Part shown: positions 1-10,262 of the stretch, piece after piece
Layout: every line of letters starts with the position of its first letter
Position numbering within the stretch: position 1 is the first letter of the stretch
Source: Paralithodes platypus
Taxonomy: Eukaryota; Arthropoda; Malacostraca; Decapoda; Lithodidae
Assembly: GCA_032716605.1 (NCBI GenBank)
Contig: CM064580.1
Span: 35,327,518 to 35,391,517, forward strand
DNA: 64,000 nt
Direction of reading: 5' to 3'
Translations under genes and position numbers: made by a program
The notes under the pieces: generated by a model
The model's database searches: none
Told to the model about the DNA's origin: nothing
What the model saw: the letters and a program-made list of their open reading frames with translations, nothing else

Positions 1-26
1 AAATGCGTCATCGGATCTTCTAAGGG

Positions 27-373
27 TTAAGGGGAGACTGACCGTTTGTTTGGTCTATTAATTAATTTATTCATATTTTTTTTTTTAGTTTCCTCCCTAG
101 ACCTTCATCAAACTTAGAAAAACGCCCCCTAGACCCCCCTTCAAGATAATTTTGTACATTTTTCGGTAGAAAAATATCCCAGCAGGCTCGCTTTCGCTCG
201 CCAGGACAAAATCGACACCTAAACGGCACGAAAGGTCTTAACATTGACAACGAAATGGGGCGAAAGGTGTTAAAATCGCCAAACTAATGGGCAGAACGTC
301 TTATAATCTCAAAACTAGTGGGGCTAAACATTAGGGAGAAGGGGGTCCAGAAAAACGGTCTTCCTCCCCTTAT
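27..373 (+). mobile_element. TTAA-A element, full length
   Basis: Founding description of family A. It starts TTAAGGGGAGACTG and ends in CCTCCCCTTA, so the ends are short inverted repeats on a TTAA target; here the right TTAA has decayed to TTAT. The fixed order inside is: a T-rich left arm, CCTCCCTAGACC, a CCCCCTAGACCCC block, a small ATTTTTC/GAAAAAT hairpin, a GC hairpin (degraded in this copy), the paired hexamer GCTCGC-TTTC-GCTCGC, then ATCGACACCTAAA and GGGGCTAAACAT. It encodes no transposase. TTAA targeting is typical of piggyBac-type elements, so a non-autonomous piggyBac-like MITE is the best guess. Confidence 0.8.
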
Positions 374-439
374 ATGGTCCGGTAAGTGGTATGTAGAATC
401 ATTTGTGTATTATCAGTGTGGATCCATCACCGCAAGGGC

Positions 440-467
440 TGGCTGGCTGGCGCTGGCGCTGGCGCTG

Positions 468-552
<85 letters not shown>
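440..552. repeat. Compound microsatellite (GGCT)(GGCGCT)(CT)(GT)
   Basis: Four simple repeats follow one another: GGCT, GGCGCT, about 27 CT units and about 14 GT units. All apparent proteins across it are low-complexity artefacts. Confidence 0.95.
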
Positions 553-555
<3 letters not shown>

Positions 556-760
556 ATTGTCTCTGATGCTGCTCTGCTTACATAGATTGCCCCGCCCCAG
601 GGTCAATGATATATTATATCACTGATAATTTTATTTAGATGTTATATTTTTTGTTAATCATTCCGTCCCGTTGAAATTATATATTATTTGCATATCACGT
701 CAAACCTAATTTCTCTATTTCTCCTTACTATCGCCTTCCTTCCTTTACTATAAGCTCTAC

Positions 761-974
761 TTAACCCTTTCAAGCTCCAAAACGCGTTTTTTTTCTGTTT
801 TCTGGCTACTATTAGACGATTTTATTCAGATTAGTAATGGTATACGGAAGTCGAAGGGTTGATTGAGATAGTGTTTACCCTTTTAATACCCACAGATCCT
901 TCCTAAGCTGCATAAAATCGTATAATGATAGCCAAAATAAACTGCTAAAACGCGCCAGAGCTTCAAGGGGTTAA
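761..974 (+). mobile_element. TTAA-E foldback element
   Basis: Founding description of family E. It begins TTAACCCTTTCAAGCTCC and ends GAGCTTCAAGGGGTTAA, so the ends are inverted repeats. A second inverted pair lies inside: ATTAGACGATTTTATTCAG and its near complement around CATAAAATCGTATAATGAT. The two halves can pair over most of the length. TTAA followed by CCC resembles piggyBac ends. This copy and the one at 22520 form a subfamily with AACGCG next to the ends. Confidence 0.75.
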
Positions 975-1139
975 CATATTCTCACTTACACGTTCCCTGG
1001 ATTAATTTTACGCATATATTTTTCTCGTTTTCCCATCTTAGCATCCCATACCATATGCTACCGAGGGAGCCTGGTAGTTTTAACATAATACCTAGGTCGC
1101 CATTAGGGGCCCACGCCCATCCAGGTATAAAGTGTGTGG

Positions 1140-1508
1140 TTAAGGGGAGACTGGCCGTTTGTTTGGTCTAGTAATTAATTTATTCATAATTTTGTTTAGT
1201 TTCCTCCCTAAACCTCCATCAAGCTTAGAAAAACACCCCCTAGACCCCCTTCAAGATAAATTTGTAAATTTTTCGGTAGAACATTTTTCCGGCCGAAGGC
1301 CGGTTCCTCTTAAAATTGGAGGCTCGCTTTCGCTCGCCAGGAAATAATCGACACCTAAATGGCACGAAAGGTCTTAAAATTGACAACAAAATGGGGCGAA
1401 AGGTGTTAAAATTGCCAAACTTATGGGCCGAACATCTTATAATGTCACAAGTAGTGGGGCTAAACATTAGGGAGAACGGGGTCCAGAAAAACGGTCTGCC
1501 TCCCCTTA
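1140..1508 (+). mobile_element. TTAA-A element, full length
   Basis: It has all family A modules and an intact GC hairpin (CCGGCCGAAGGCCGG). The left TTAA is intact and the right is TTAG. It shares the left-arm sequence with the copy at 27, pointing to one subfamily. Confidence 0.8.
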
Positions 1509-1716
1509 GCACCCTAGCGTATAACCTTCTTCCACTACCAGCGTGCCAACCCCCCCCCCCCCCCCCCCTCTGTCTCTCTCCCTTACTACATCAATTAGCA
1601 GGTCGTATATACAGCTTCCCTTTCCCTCCTCTGGCCCCGCCCACAGACATCATCATTTACTCCACAGATCCTGTACACACTGTTAAGCAAATGTATTATT
1701 ATTTACGGTCATAGGA

Positions 1717-1909
1717 CTATAGTATATTCGCTGCAAGTAGGCGAGAAATCATGACCTCTAACCTCTGTTACTCAAAAAGGGCTAGAGCAAATTGGCTGTA
1801 AATTTCCGTCTATTCCTTGACTGACTCTTCCCAAATTACTCTAGTCGTTTTTGAGTTACAGAGGATAGAAGTCATGATTTCTCGCCTACTTACAACGAAT
1901 AGACTATAG
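1717..1909. mobile_element. Family C inverted-repeat MITE, copy 1
   Basis: The arms are inverted repeats of about 60 bp: CTATAGTATATTCGCTGCAA on the left, its near complement on the right, both continuing through GTAGGCGAGAAATCATGAC. The centre (GAGCAAATTGGCTGTAAAT ... GACTCTTCCCAAAT) is shared with the copy at 51048, which lies inside a LINE and so proves mobility. It has no coding capacity. CTATAG at both ends fits a TA-type target. Confidence 0.7.
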
Positions 1910-2100
1910 TACCACTAATGTCAACATAATACCGTCGTTTCAGTAACGGTAAGTGGGGACAAGCACTTAAGCTAGGCTGAATACTCTTAACCCCGATACT
2001 ACGACGGTGACTTTTTTTTTGTAATTCAATTTTTTTAGAAAATTGAAATATTAGCCTGTTTTATTGAAGTTGAGAAGAATATCTAAGAATCCAATGGGTA

Positions 2101-2215
2101 GAAACAGTCTCGGTTAACCCTTTGAATACGAGAAATCCTTTCCATATTGAATATAATCGTCTAATGATAACTAAAATTAATCCAGAAAGGCGTCATCGTA
2201 CTGAAGTGGTGTAAT
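2101..2215 (+). mobile_element. TTAA-E fragment, right half
   Basis: It matches only the right half of family E: an AATCCTTTCC-like stretch, AATATAATCGTCTAATGATA, AGAAAGGCGTCATCGTACTG. The left half is missing. Confidence 0.5.
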
Positions 2216-2974
2216 CTATGTCTGCCCGCCCGTGTTCTGCCCGCCCTGGTTTGGCCCGTTGGATCCATTGCTTGTCATGTTGCTTTATAGATGCTTCTTC
2301 CCTTCTCTTCCTCCTCCGCTATTTCTTTCCTTGTCCTTCGCTCAGTTATTTCTCACCTTGTTTTATATAATTATATTATAATTTTATTTAGTTACGTACA
2401 TGCCCATCTATCTCAAACTTATCAACCTTATCTCCCAGTCACCTTACTCAATCCTAGCTTGCTTTACTCTACTGTAGCTAGCCTTATTCTACTTGGAATA
2501 TCTCATCGTGCTCGTTTATAGTTTCCACACAGTTCTAGACCTGTTCTGTCTACTCTTACTCCATCTATCAATTCTATCATGATTATCTTACTCCCATTCC
2601 GCCCATTTACTGTTCAAGTTTTAGAAGCAAGCACGTCTTGACCTCGATACTGTCCTTTTGCCTTGTGTCATCTGAGAAACTACATGGCTGCATATTCAAC
2701 TAATTTTCTCTCGGTGAGCTAGCTATACTCGTGTTCCACACTGTGGAACAATTTTTCACTGAACGTACTTGTATTTCTCAGCGAGTTATCTGAAGGGAAT
2801 TTCGGAAAATTTGTTACGACAGTTTATAAAAAAAAATATATATAAATCAGCCATTTGATTTAAATAGTGTACCTTTTGCTTAGCAATACCAATGTAAACA
2901 AACAAACAATCCAATATGTCAATAAACTATTGGCAAAAAAGTCCTCTAGCGACTCTGCTTTCATTAACCCTAGC
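2216..2974. other. No gene or repeat recognised
   Basis: This is AT- and pyrimidine-rich sequence with one short open frame (2291-2521) that is hydrophobic only because the DNA is pyrimidine-rich. A small GTTCCACACTGTGGAAC palindrome lies at about 2733-2750. Nothing else stands out. Confidence 0.5.
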
Positions 2975-3425
2975 GTGGTTCTCTCACGGCTATAATATAC
3001 TGAGTTTTACACCACCCGGAGTGGTTCTATCAGATCTCTACATTTGTTCCTAAGTGGACATTCTTACACCCCCAGAATGGTTCTGTTATAGAGAAATTTT
3101 GTGTTATTCCTATGGGCTCTCTTACACCTCCCGGAACGAAAAATATTACATAACTCTATTTTTGTTATTCCAGTACGAACTCTTACACCCCCTGACCGGT
3201 TGTATCACAGAGCTTTATTTGCTTTATCCTAGTGGGTTCTCTTACCCTCTGGAACGGTTCTACCAAAGAACTCTATTTGTATTATTCCAGTGGGCTCTTT
3301 TACACCCCGTGGAACGGTTATACCACAAAACTCTATTTGCGTTATCCCAGTGGGCTCTCTTACACCCCCCGGAATGGTTCTGTCACAGAGTTATCTTTCT
3401 GTTATCCCAGCGGGCTCTCTCTCTC
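2975..3425. repeat. Degenerate tandem repeat, about 60-bp unit
   Basis: About seven units carry the pattern GGGCTCTCTTACACCCCC, GGAAYGGTTCTRYCACAGA, CTCTATTTGTGTTATYCCAG. Similarity between units is clear, with many substitutions and one- or two-base length changes, so the array is old. The open frames at 3054-3488 and 3232-3591 show a 20-residue repeat that only reflects the period. Confidence 0.8.
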
Positions 3426-4392
3426 CGGCCTCATAATGTCTGGCTATCTCTTTCCCCGAGCCCTGAAATACGTGACTGGTCCAACTAAGAGATCCTTATC
3501 GAACCTTCTTTATTGGACAAACGTAAAGGGTTCTAATCAGCGTCCCCATGAAGCCTCCCTAACAAAGGCGTCCTCGTCAGGGGTTAACTAGCCTGCCACC
3601 ACTCCTCCAAGGGTACCCTGCAGTAGACAGAGGACACAATATAATACACAATTGTCGGTGGTATTTATCACAGTTATGCCGTAAGCCAAACAGGTCAACG
3701 TAATCTGTTAGTTCAGTAATTACAATGAGAACTATTGGAATGTTGTTACAGTGCATGCATTACATTTACAACTAGCGTACCATATTGACTGGGTAGGAAT
3801 ACAGTAAAACTATAGTAATTATCACTGGCAATGATGTGGTTTATCTAGGATTACGGGCCAGAGACTGGACAGCTGTCGCTACTTTGTACGGTTGTAATTC
3901 TGCACCTCTATTAAAACTAAAATTCGACAAGATTATGTTCCATTCAACATCTGTGTTGGTACTTAGAAGCTATAGCTGGTGTTAGTATATATACAGGTAA
4001 TTTTCAGACTACCATAAATCAAACTTGAAAAAATTATGCGCCTGTTAAAATTACATTTATACATTTTTGGCTGTCAATAATGATGGCATATTTAATAGAA
4101 ACATTTTATAAAAAATAAATATGTCGTATTATACTGTAAAGAATAATAGGTTGTAAGACGTATGAAAAGGGTAAATAAAGTGTTCGTTAATGTTCTTTTA
4201 TAGGTATGGTGGTAGTAAGAAACCCCTCTAATATATGGATGGAAAAACATAACAAATATCAATACTGTATACCCAAGGATTCTAAATAGATTTGTCTTAA
4301 CCTTTGATTTTTGTTTAGTGTAGGCATATATGTGCCCGATCCCCCCACATGGTGGGGGGATAATGTAAAGTGAAGGATCTGTACTCCTTCCC
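3426..4392. other. No gene or repeat recognised
   Basis: AT-rich single-copy sequence. I find no long frame, no inverted-repeat ends and no match to the repeat families elsewhere in the window. Confidence 0.4.
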
Positions 4393-4609
4393 TTAAGCCG
4401 CTGTCACAGGAGCGCTTTTTCGAGCAATTTTTACGGGCAATTATGGTTTGGAAGCTTACAAAAATACACATTATTATAATTCAGCCGCCTAACTTAATCT
4501 ACCTTCAGTTTAATTACCGATACCGGTGGGCAAATGTCATGAAATAATACGAGAACAAACTTGCTCATGGAAAATTGACGGAAAAAGCGCTCGTGTGACA
4601 GCGGCTTTA
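4393..4609. mobile_element. Family H MITE with TTA target duplication
   Basis: The ends are inverted repeats, AGCCGCTGTCACAGGAGCGC on the left and the complement of GCGCTCGTGTGACAGCGGCT on the right, continuing into CTTTTTC. The element (4396-4606) is flanked by TTA at 4393-4395 and 4607-4609. A 3-bp TTA duplication is typical of PIF/Harbinger elements. It has no coding capacity, so it is non-autonomous. Confidence 0.75.
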
Positions 4610-4875
4610 TTGTTGTAGAGTCTCCCCTCCAGACCCCCCACCGCAGCCACTACGATCTCCGGCTACCGTAACCCTTTTTTTCCAACCCAACCTCTCAAGA
4701 TCCTTATCTAACCACGAGTAATGAGCTGAAACACGACCCTGGGAGCCTAGGATGGGGTGGGACTTTAAATAGAGAGCCAAACCACAGAGTTTTCAGCTCC
4801 TTTTCTCGGCAGCTTAATTTGGTCTGGAAGATTCTGCTATGTTTAAAAGGATGAAAGCACACTTGTGAATCGGCC

Positions 4876-5212
4876 TTAATTCGAGGTTTGTTGTTTTTCT
4901 GTACCCCCTTCTCCCTCATGTGTAGCCCCATTAGTTTTGAGATTTTAAGACGTTCGCTCCATTAGTTTGGCAATTATAAGACCTTTTCTGTCATTTAGGC
5001 GTCGAGTTTTTCGTGGCGAGCGATAGTGAGCCTTCAATTTAGGAGTATCCGGCCTTCGGCGAAGGATATTTTGTTGCCGATAAATGTACAAATTCATCTC
5101 AATGAGGGTATTGGGGGTATTTTGTAAGCTTGATGGAGGACTTGGCAAGGAAACTAAAGCAACATATCAAATAAATAAATATATGAACAAATAAATATAT
5201 ACCTCCCCTTAA
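4876..5212 (-). mobile_element. TTAA-A element
   Basis: Reverse copy. The right end is intact (CCTCCCCTTAA) and the left end is degenerate (TTAATTCGAGG). The paired hexamer reads GCGAGC-GATA-GTGAGC here, with one base lost. The GC hairpin has decayed to CCGGCCTTCGGCGAAGG. Confidence 0.75.
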
Positions 5213-5221
5213 AGAATCCGT

Positions 5222-5260
<39 letters not shown>

Positions 5261-5589
5261 CACACACCACAGTAGTTCCCTTTCCAATGTTCCCTTACCC
5301 ACTCTAAACCACTGTTTGGACACTTGATCCTCAGTGTTTTGGAGGACAAGCAGCCTAGAAGGGTCACTAGATCTGTTGTTGCTTGATTTCCTTTGTACTC
5401 CTTTGTACACACCTGTTGCTGCCTCACCTGTTCACCTCCTTGGGGGTAAACAAGGAGACCATAATATTATAGCCTCGCCCAGGTTCACGATACTAGTAGG
5501 ATTCGTGGGCGAGTCTCCGAAACGGGACTGCACAAAGGTGGGAGAGCATTCTACCTGGTTGGTATATACGTCTCGATCACCCTGTTTCT
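5213..5589. other. (CA)n and unassigned sequence
   Basis: It holds a (CA)18-like tract at 5223-5258 and sequence without recognisable function. Confidence 0.5.
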
Positions 5590-5906
5590 CTTTCAGGGGG
5601 TAGTACTCGCTTTTTATGGACCCCCTTCTCCCTCATGTTTAGCATAATAGTTTTGAGGTTTTAAGATTTTCGTGCCGTTAGTTTGTCGATTTTAAGACCT
5701 TCCGCCCCATTTCTTCGTCAATGTTAAAACCTTTCGTGCCATTTAGGTGTCGATTTTCTCCTAGCGAGCCAGTAAAGTACAAATTTAATGTACAAATTTA
5801 TCTTGAAAGGGGGTCTAAGGGGTGCTATTTTAAGTCTGATGGAGGTCTAGCGAGGAAACTCAAAAATAAATAAATTAATGAATACATAGACCAAAAACCA
5901 AGCACT
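5590..5906 (-). mobile_element. TTAA-A element, damaged core
   Basis: The reverse copy runs from a GGGGGTAGTACTCGC end to CACTTAAGGG. The GC hairpin and part of the paired hexamer are deleted between about 5766 and 5780. The ends belong to the GGGGGTAGTRCTCGC subfamily also seen at 34504 and 38296. Confidence 0.65.
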
Positions 5907-5916
5907 TAAGGGAAGC

Positions 5917-6172
5917 TTTATATGTATTTGTTATTAATATATGTATTTGTTATTAATATATGTATTTGTTATTAATATATGTATTTGTTATTAATATATG
6001 TATTTGTTATTAATATATGTATTTGTTATTAATATATGTATTTGTTATTAATATATGTATTTGTTATTAATATATGTATTGTTATTAATATATGTATTTG
6101 TTATTAATATATGTATTTGTTATTAATATATGTATTTGTTATTAATATATGTATTTGTTATTAATATATCAT
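5917..6172. repeat. Minisatellite, 19-bp unit, about 13 copies
   Basis: The unit is TATATGTATTTGTTATTAA, almost perfect, with one unit missing a T near 6079. The array runs straight into the CATTTGTTTAGCTTCC of a family A left arm. The unit resembles the TATTAATTNATTTATTCATA stretch that normally sits there, so the array probably grew from that stretch. Confidence 0.9.
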
Positions 6173-6372
6173 TTGTTTAGCTTCCTTCCAAACCCTCCAA
6201 GGCCAGTTTTTCCTAAATTACAGGCTCGCTGCCGCTCGCCGGGAAAAAAATCGACACCTAAAGGGCACAAAAGGTCTTGAAATAGCCAAACTAATGGTGG
6301 GAACGTCTTAACATCTCAACAGTAATGGGGCTAAGCATGAGGGAGAAGGTGGTCCAGAAAAACCAAGCCTCC
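6173..6372 (+). mobile_element. TTAA-A element, left arm replaced by minisatellite
   Basis: The right two thirds of family A are present: GCTCGC-TGCC-GCTCGC, ATCGACACCTAAA, GGGGCTAAGCATGAGGGAG and CCTCCCC. The left arm merges into the 19-bp array. The block between the left arm and the paired hexamer is also shortened. Confidence 0.7.
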
Positions 6373-6419
6373 CCTGAACCAGTACAACCATAGGGTATTC
6401 TGATATAATTTGACCTCGC

Positions 6420-6496
6420 TTCAGCTAAACTAATCTAACTTTAGGGTTTAGTTATGTTAGGTTAGGTTAGATTCTGCTAGGTTAGACTCGGTTAGC
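6420..6496. repeat. AACCT/TTAGG-like degenerate block
   Basis: It contains GTTAGGTTAGGTTAGATTCTG and similar imperfect 5-mers. Such blocks are common in arthropod genomes. It is too degenerate and too short to call telomeric. Confidence 0.5.
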
Positions 6497-6570
6497 TTAA
6501 CCCATTCAGTACCGGTGATCTCCTTTCCATTATATTCTGTCAAATTATTAGACGATGTTCCTCAGCTTAA
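6497..6570 (+). repeat. 74-bp exact direct repeat, left copy
   Basis: The first 74 bp of a family E element, from its terminal TTAA to an internal TTAA (CCTCAGCTTAA). The same 74 bp recur without a mismatch at 6901-6974. The family A copy at 6567-6904 sits exactly between them. Confidence 0.9.
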
Positions 6571-6904
6571 GGGGAGGTATTTAGTTTCTTCCCTAGAACT
6601 CCATCAAGCTTAAAATTACACCCCCTAGACGCCCTTTCAAGATAAATTTGTAAATTTTTTGGTAGAAAAATGTCCCGGCCGAAGGCCGGTTCCTCTCAAA
6701 TTACAGGCTCGCTATCGCTCGCCAGGAAAAAAATCGACACCTAAATGGCACGAAAGTTCTTAAAATTGACAGATATGGGGTGAAAGTTGTTAAAATCGCC
6801 AAACTAAAGGAGGCGAGCGTCTTAAAATCTCAAAACCAATGGGGCTAAGCATGAGGGAGAAAGGGGTCAAGAAAAAAAACCCTCAAGTGGAGATCTCCCC
6901 TTAA
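6567..6904 (+). mobile_element. TTAA-A element between duplicated family E ends
   Basis: It has TTAAGGGGAGGTATTTAG at the left and GATCTCCCCTTAA at the right, with TTAA intact on both sides. It carries a perfect GC hairpin (CCGGCCGAAGGCCGG) and GCTCGC-TATC-GCTCGC. It belongs to the short subfamily lacking the GTTTGGTCTATT left arm. Its left TTAA is an internal TTAA of family E and its right TTAA is the terminal TTAA of family E. Confidence 0.85.
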
Positions 6905-7046
6905 CCCATTCAGTACCGGTGATCTCCTTTCCATTATATTCTGTCAAATTATTAGACGATGTTCCTCAGCTTAAGAAGGATGAGTACCACTTAAAAGGCT
7001 ACAGAATATCTCAATTAATCCTTTTAGCTTCCATATAAGCTTGTTA
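6901..7046 (+). mobile_element. TTAA-E element, right copy
   Basis: It starts TTAACCCATTCAGTACCGGT and continues past the duplicated 74 bp into the family E middle (CTTAAGAAGGATGAGTACCAC). The right half is lost where the next family A copy begins. Confidence 0.65.
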
Positions 7047-7258
7047 ATTAAGGGGAGATGTCCACTTGAGGAATTTCTTTCTTGACTCCTTTCTCCCTCA
7101 TGTTTAGCCTCATTGTTTTTTCTAATTTTAAGACGTTTGCCCCATTATTTTGCCTATTTTAAGAACTTTCAACCCATTTCTGTCAATTTTAAGACCTTTC
7201 GGCCATTTAGGTGTCGATTTTATCCAGGCGAGCGATAGCGAGCCTGTAATTTAAGAGG
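7047..7258 (-). mobile_element. TTAA-A element, truncated by microsatellite
   Basis: It has a TTAAGGGGAGATGTCCACTT end, the CATGTTTAGC block and GCGAGC-GATA-GCGAGC, then breaks off at GAGGATATATACACAC. The GC hairpin and the distal half are missing, replaced by a (CA)n/(GT)n tract. Confidence 0.75.
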
Positions 7259-7260
<2 letters not shown>

Positions 7261-7289
<29 letters not shown>

Positions 7290-7296
7290 TACAGAA

Positions 7297-7331
<35 letters not shown>

Positions 7332-7402
7332 CACACACACAAAGAAAAGCGTTAATCCAGATGTAATCATGTTGTGTGTGTGTGTGTGTGTGTGTGTATT
7401 TC

Positions 7403-7443
<41 letters not shown>

Positions 7444-7446
7444 TTC

Positions 7447-7487
<41 letters not shown>

Positions 7488-7515
7488 CTGTATGTGTGTG
7501 TGTGTGTGTGTGGGT
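7261..7515. repeat. (CA)n then interrupted (GT)n array
   Basis: A (CA)n tract (7264-7340) with a TACAGAAATA interruption is followed, after AAAGAAAAGCG, by (GT)n with the inverse interruption TATTTCTGTATG repeated three times. The CA and GT halves are inverted versions of the same interrupted repeat and could pair. Confidence 0.9.
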
Positions 7516-7845
7516 GTGTATACAATAGGGTGGTAGCGTGTGGGTCTGGCAAGGTGTGGTTTACTCGTGATGTGGGTCTGGTGATAATGGTATAAGCTAT
7601 GGTGTGAGTGTGACTGAACCCACTCGGAATCGTGACCGAATGGATACAGGCGTGAATAAGAGCCTATCCGAAAGGGGATGGATACCCTACGCGCTTTACA
7701 TTTTTATGGGATGAATACCCTTGTTTAAAACAAATATTGAAATGGCTAAAATAAAAGCCAAATAGGAGGAACAAAGTAATATATATGACAAGTTCTCGTA
7801 AAATCTCGTTTGTATATATACAGTACCGGTATATATGTATTTTTT

Positions 7846-8490
7846 CTTCTGATCTCTCTTGGAAAGACCATATTACCACTCTTGCTAAAACGGCTTCCCA
7901 GAAGTTGGGTGTGCTCAACCGCTTCAGGGGGTTCTTTACCCCTGCACAGCTTCTTGCTCTATACAGGGGCACAGTGCGTCTATGTATTGAGTATTGTTCG
8001 TATGTGTGGGGCGGATCCTCTCACACAGCACTTCTAGACAAAGTAGAAAAGAATGCCTTTTGTCTCATTAACTCACGTCCACTTACCGATTCTCTGCAAT
8101 CTCTCTCTCTCTCCGCAGCAGTGTTGCATCTCTCTCGCTATTCTATCGCTATTACAATATTCAGTGTTCCTCAGAGCTCTGTCAGTGTATACCACCTCCT
8201 CTACGTAGAGCACATAGCACCCTTCTTGCAACACAATCCCATCCTTACTCTGTTCAGCTCTCCAACCCAAGAGTGAAACGATATTCCCAATCTTTCTTTT
8301 ATTCAACAGCTGAGCTCTGGAACTCTCTCCTTGAATCCATCTTTCCCTCATCCTATGTCTGAAATTGCTTCAAACTCTGTGTGTGTAGGCATTTTGACTA
8401 ACATTCCTCTTTCATCTCTGGGGCAAGCACTCGTCACAGGCAGTGTTGCCCTTTGTCTCCGTTATCCACATAGAAAAAAAAAAAAAAAAA
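7846..8490 (+). pseudogene. Jockey-type LINE, 5'-truncated 3' end
   Basis: It matches the end of the Jockey-type element at 57999-58808: WKDHITTLAKTASQKLGVL, then LALYRGTVRLCIEYCSYVWG and GSSHTALLDKVEK. A frameshift at the CT-rich stretch near 8100 and others break the frame. The copy ends in an A-run at about 8474-8490. The 5' truncation is the usual result of incomplete reverse transcription. Confidence 0.85.
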
Positions 8491-8908
8491 ACGGAGAAAC
8501 CTTGCGAACAGACAAATCAGACGGCAAGGATGATAGTAGATAATTAGAAGAACAAGGTAGTTGGTGCATGGGTGGATTACAATGGTATGAGCGTGTTGTG
8601 GTTGGGTGTGAGCATGAATAGATGGGTGGGGAGGGTATGGGTGACCGTCGGGCGTGGAGTTATGAATGAATGGCCGTAACAGGTGTATTGGTTTAGTCTA
8701 TGGGCAGTGTTCTTAATCACTTCAGTTCGGGTGACGCCATTGTTTTGTTATATTCTGGCCTTAATTTGTGTTGTTGTGATTGAAGGTATATATTATATAT
8801 CATCATGCAGACGGGCAACTAAACGTGAATTCCCATTAGCACAACAGTCACAGGAGATCTCACAGGAGTTAAAATAATCCAAGACAAAATTATAAATGAT
8901 GTAGTGGA
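8491..8908. other. No gene or repeat recognised
   Basis: GTG-rich and AT-rich sequence with no long frame and no match to the repeat families of the window. Confidence 0.4.
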
Positions 8909-9248
8909 TTAAGGGGGGTAGTGCTGATTGTTTGGTCTATTTATTTGTTTATTTATCTATTGTTCATTTCCCCGCTTGACCGCCATCAAGCTTTAAAAAA
9001 ACACCCCTTAGACCACCTTTCGAGATCATTTTGTACATTTTTCGGAAAAAAATGACCCGGTTGAAGGCCAGTTCCTCCTAAAATTACAGGCTCGCTACCG
9101 CTCGCCAGGATAAAATCGACATTTAAATGGCACCAACATTTTCCAAATCGCCAAACTAATGGAGCGAACGTCTTAAAATCTCAAAAACTAATGGGGCTAA
9201 GCATGAGGAAGAAAGGGTCCAAAAAAAGCAACTACCAGCCTTTTAAGA
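8909..9248 (+). mobile_element. TTAA-A element
   Basis: It begins TTAAGGGGGGTAGTGCTGATT; the right end (AACTACCAGCCTTTTAAG) is degenerate. The GC hairpin is eroded (CCGGTTGAAGGCCAG). The paired hexamer is GCTCGC-TACC-GCTCGC. Confidence 0.75.
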
Positions 9249-9596
9249 TTGATAAGTATTTTCACCTATTTTCTTGGAACATTTTGAATCGTGCTTAATC
9301 AAATTAAACTTATATTATGTAAGGATAACCTCAAGAAAATAGCCGAAAATGGTAGCAAAATACCACACTATTATCACACATCATATTTCGGATCAGCAAT
9401 CTTCAGGGTGTTGCAATTTCATGACCCAAAGGTGATCGTGTAGTCCAGAATTATCCCATGTACAGTTGGCCACGTAAGTTTTGTTTCTCTCAGTGATCGT
9501 ATACATGGACACACAATGCGCATGATGAATTACGAGTGTAGTTTCTTATGCAGTGGGTTAACTCATGTGACTAGCCAACTGATAGTTTAAGGGGGG
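9249..9596. other. No gene or repeat recognised
   Basis: AT-rich sequence without a recognisable feature. Confidence 0.4.
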
Positions 9597-9965
9597 TCAC
9601 CTGTTTGTGTTCTGTCCTTGTCTATCTTTCTCTGGCTTGTATCCATTTGGCCCCATTCAGCCTACTGTTTTAAGACGTTTATCCCCATCCAGGTGTAAAT
9701 TGTTTACTGGTGAGTGGTAGCGAGCCAGCATATTTTTTATTTTTGTTTGACAGCAGGCTAAATTTGTAAATTTTTCGATAGAAAAATGGCCGGCAAAGCC
9801 GGATTTCTTCATATAATGCTGGCTCGCTAACGCTCGCCAGGAAGAAATCGACACCTAGATGGGGATAAACGTCTTACAATAGTAGGCTGAATGGGGCCGA
9901 ATTGATACAAGCCAGAGAAAGAGAGAAAAGGACAGAAATAGCAAAACGCAGGTCACCCCCCTTAA
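9597..9965 (+). mobile_element. TTAA-B foldback element
   Basis: Founding description of family B. TTAAGGGGGGTCACCTGTTT at the left mirrors ACGCAGGTCACCCCCCTTAA at the right. The two halves are inverted copies: GGCTTGTATCCATTTGGCCC and its complement, AAGACGTTTATCCCCATCCA and its complement, and a paired hexamer near the inside of each arm. The asymmetric centre (GCAGGCTAAATTTGTAAATT, then TTTTTCGATAGAAAAA and a GC hairpin) sets the orientation. It has intact TTAA on both sides and no coding capacity. Confidence 0.85.
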
Positions 9966-10104
9966 ACAAACCACGTTCGTAATGCATTCATACTAATTTG
10001 ACTTTCATGCATGAGATCATGATGAGGAACAGAACTTATTAGGGCAACTGTACCATTAACTCCAAACTCTATACATCTGATTTCTGAATACAGCAGGGAG
10101 AGCC

Positions 10105-10262
10105 TACTTACAGCTCCGAGACTCTTTTGTATTCGAAATGACTTATAATTGGTACCTTTTGATACCTTTTGATACCTTTTGATACCTTTTGATGTGTTCG
10201 CCACTCTTCTAGCGGCACCAAGGAGCGCGACGCCCCTCGTTATGGGTGGTGTACAATGTTTC
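10105..10262 (-). mobile_element. Retroelement 3' end with 10-bp tail repeat
   Basis: On the minus strand CACCACCCATAACGAGGGGC and AAGAGTGGCGAACACAT match the plus-strand piece at 21160-21300, so this is a dispersed repeat. It ends in four tandem AAAGGTATCA units, which look like a retroelement tail. The family is unknown. Confidence 0.5.

Noticed and set aside
318..566. Small protein starting MGLNIREKGVQKN, seen again at 1316, 4704, 33695 and 53968
   Set aside because: It is the translation of the right end of family A elements (GGGGCTAAACATTAGGGAGA), not a conserved peptide gene.
6420..6496. Interstitial telomere
   Set aside because: The TTAGG-like units are few and imperfect and similar blocks are scattered at 14.5, 15.2, 26.6 and 40.5 kb, so background simple sequence is the better explanation.
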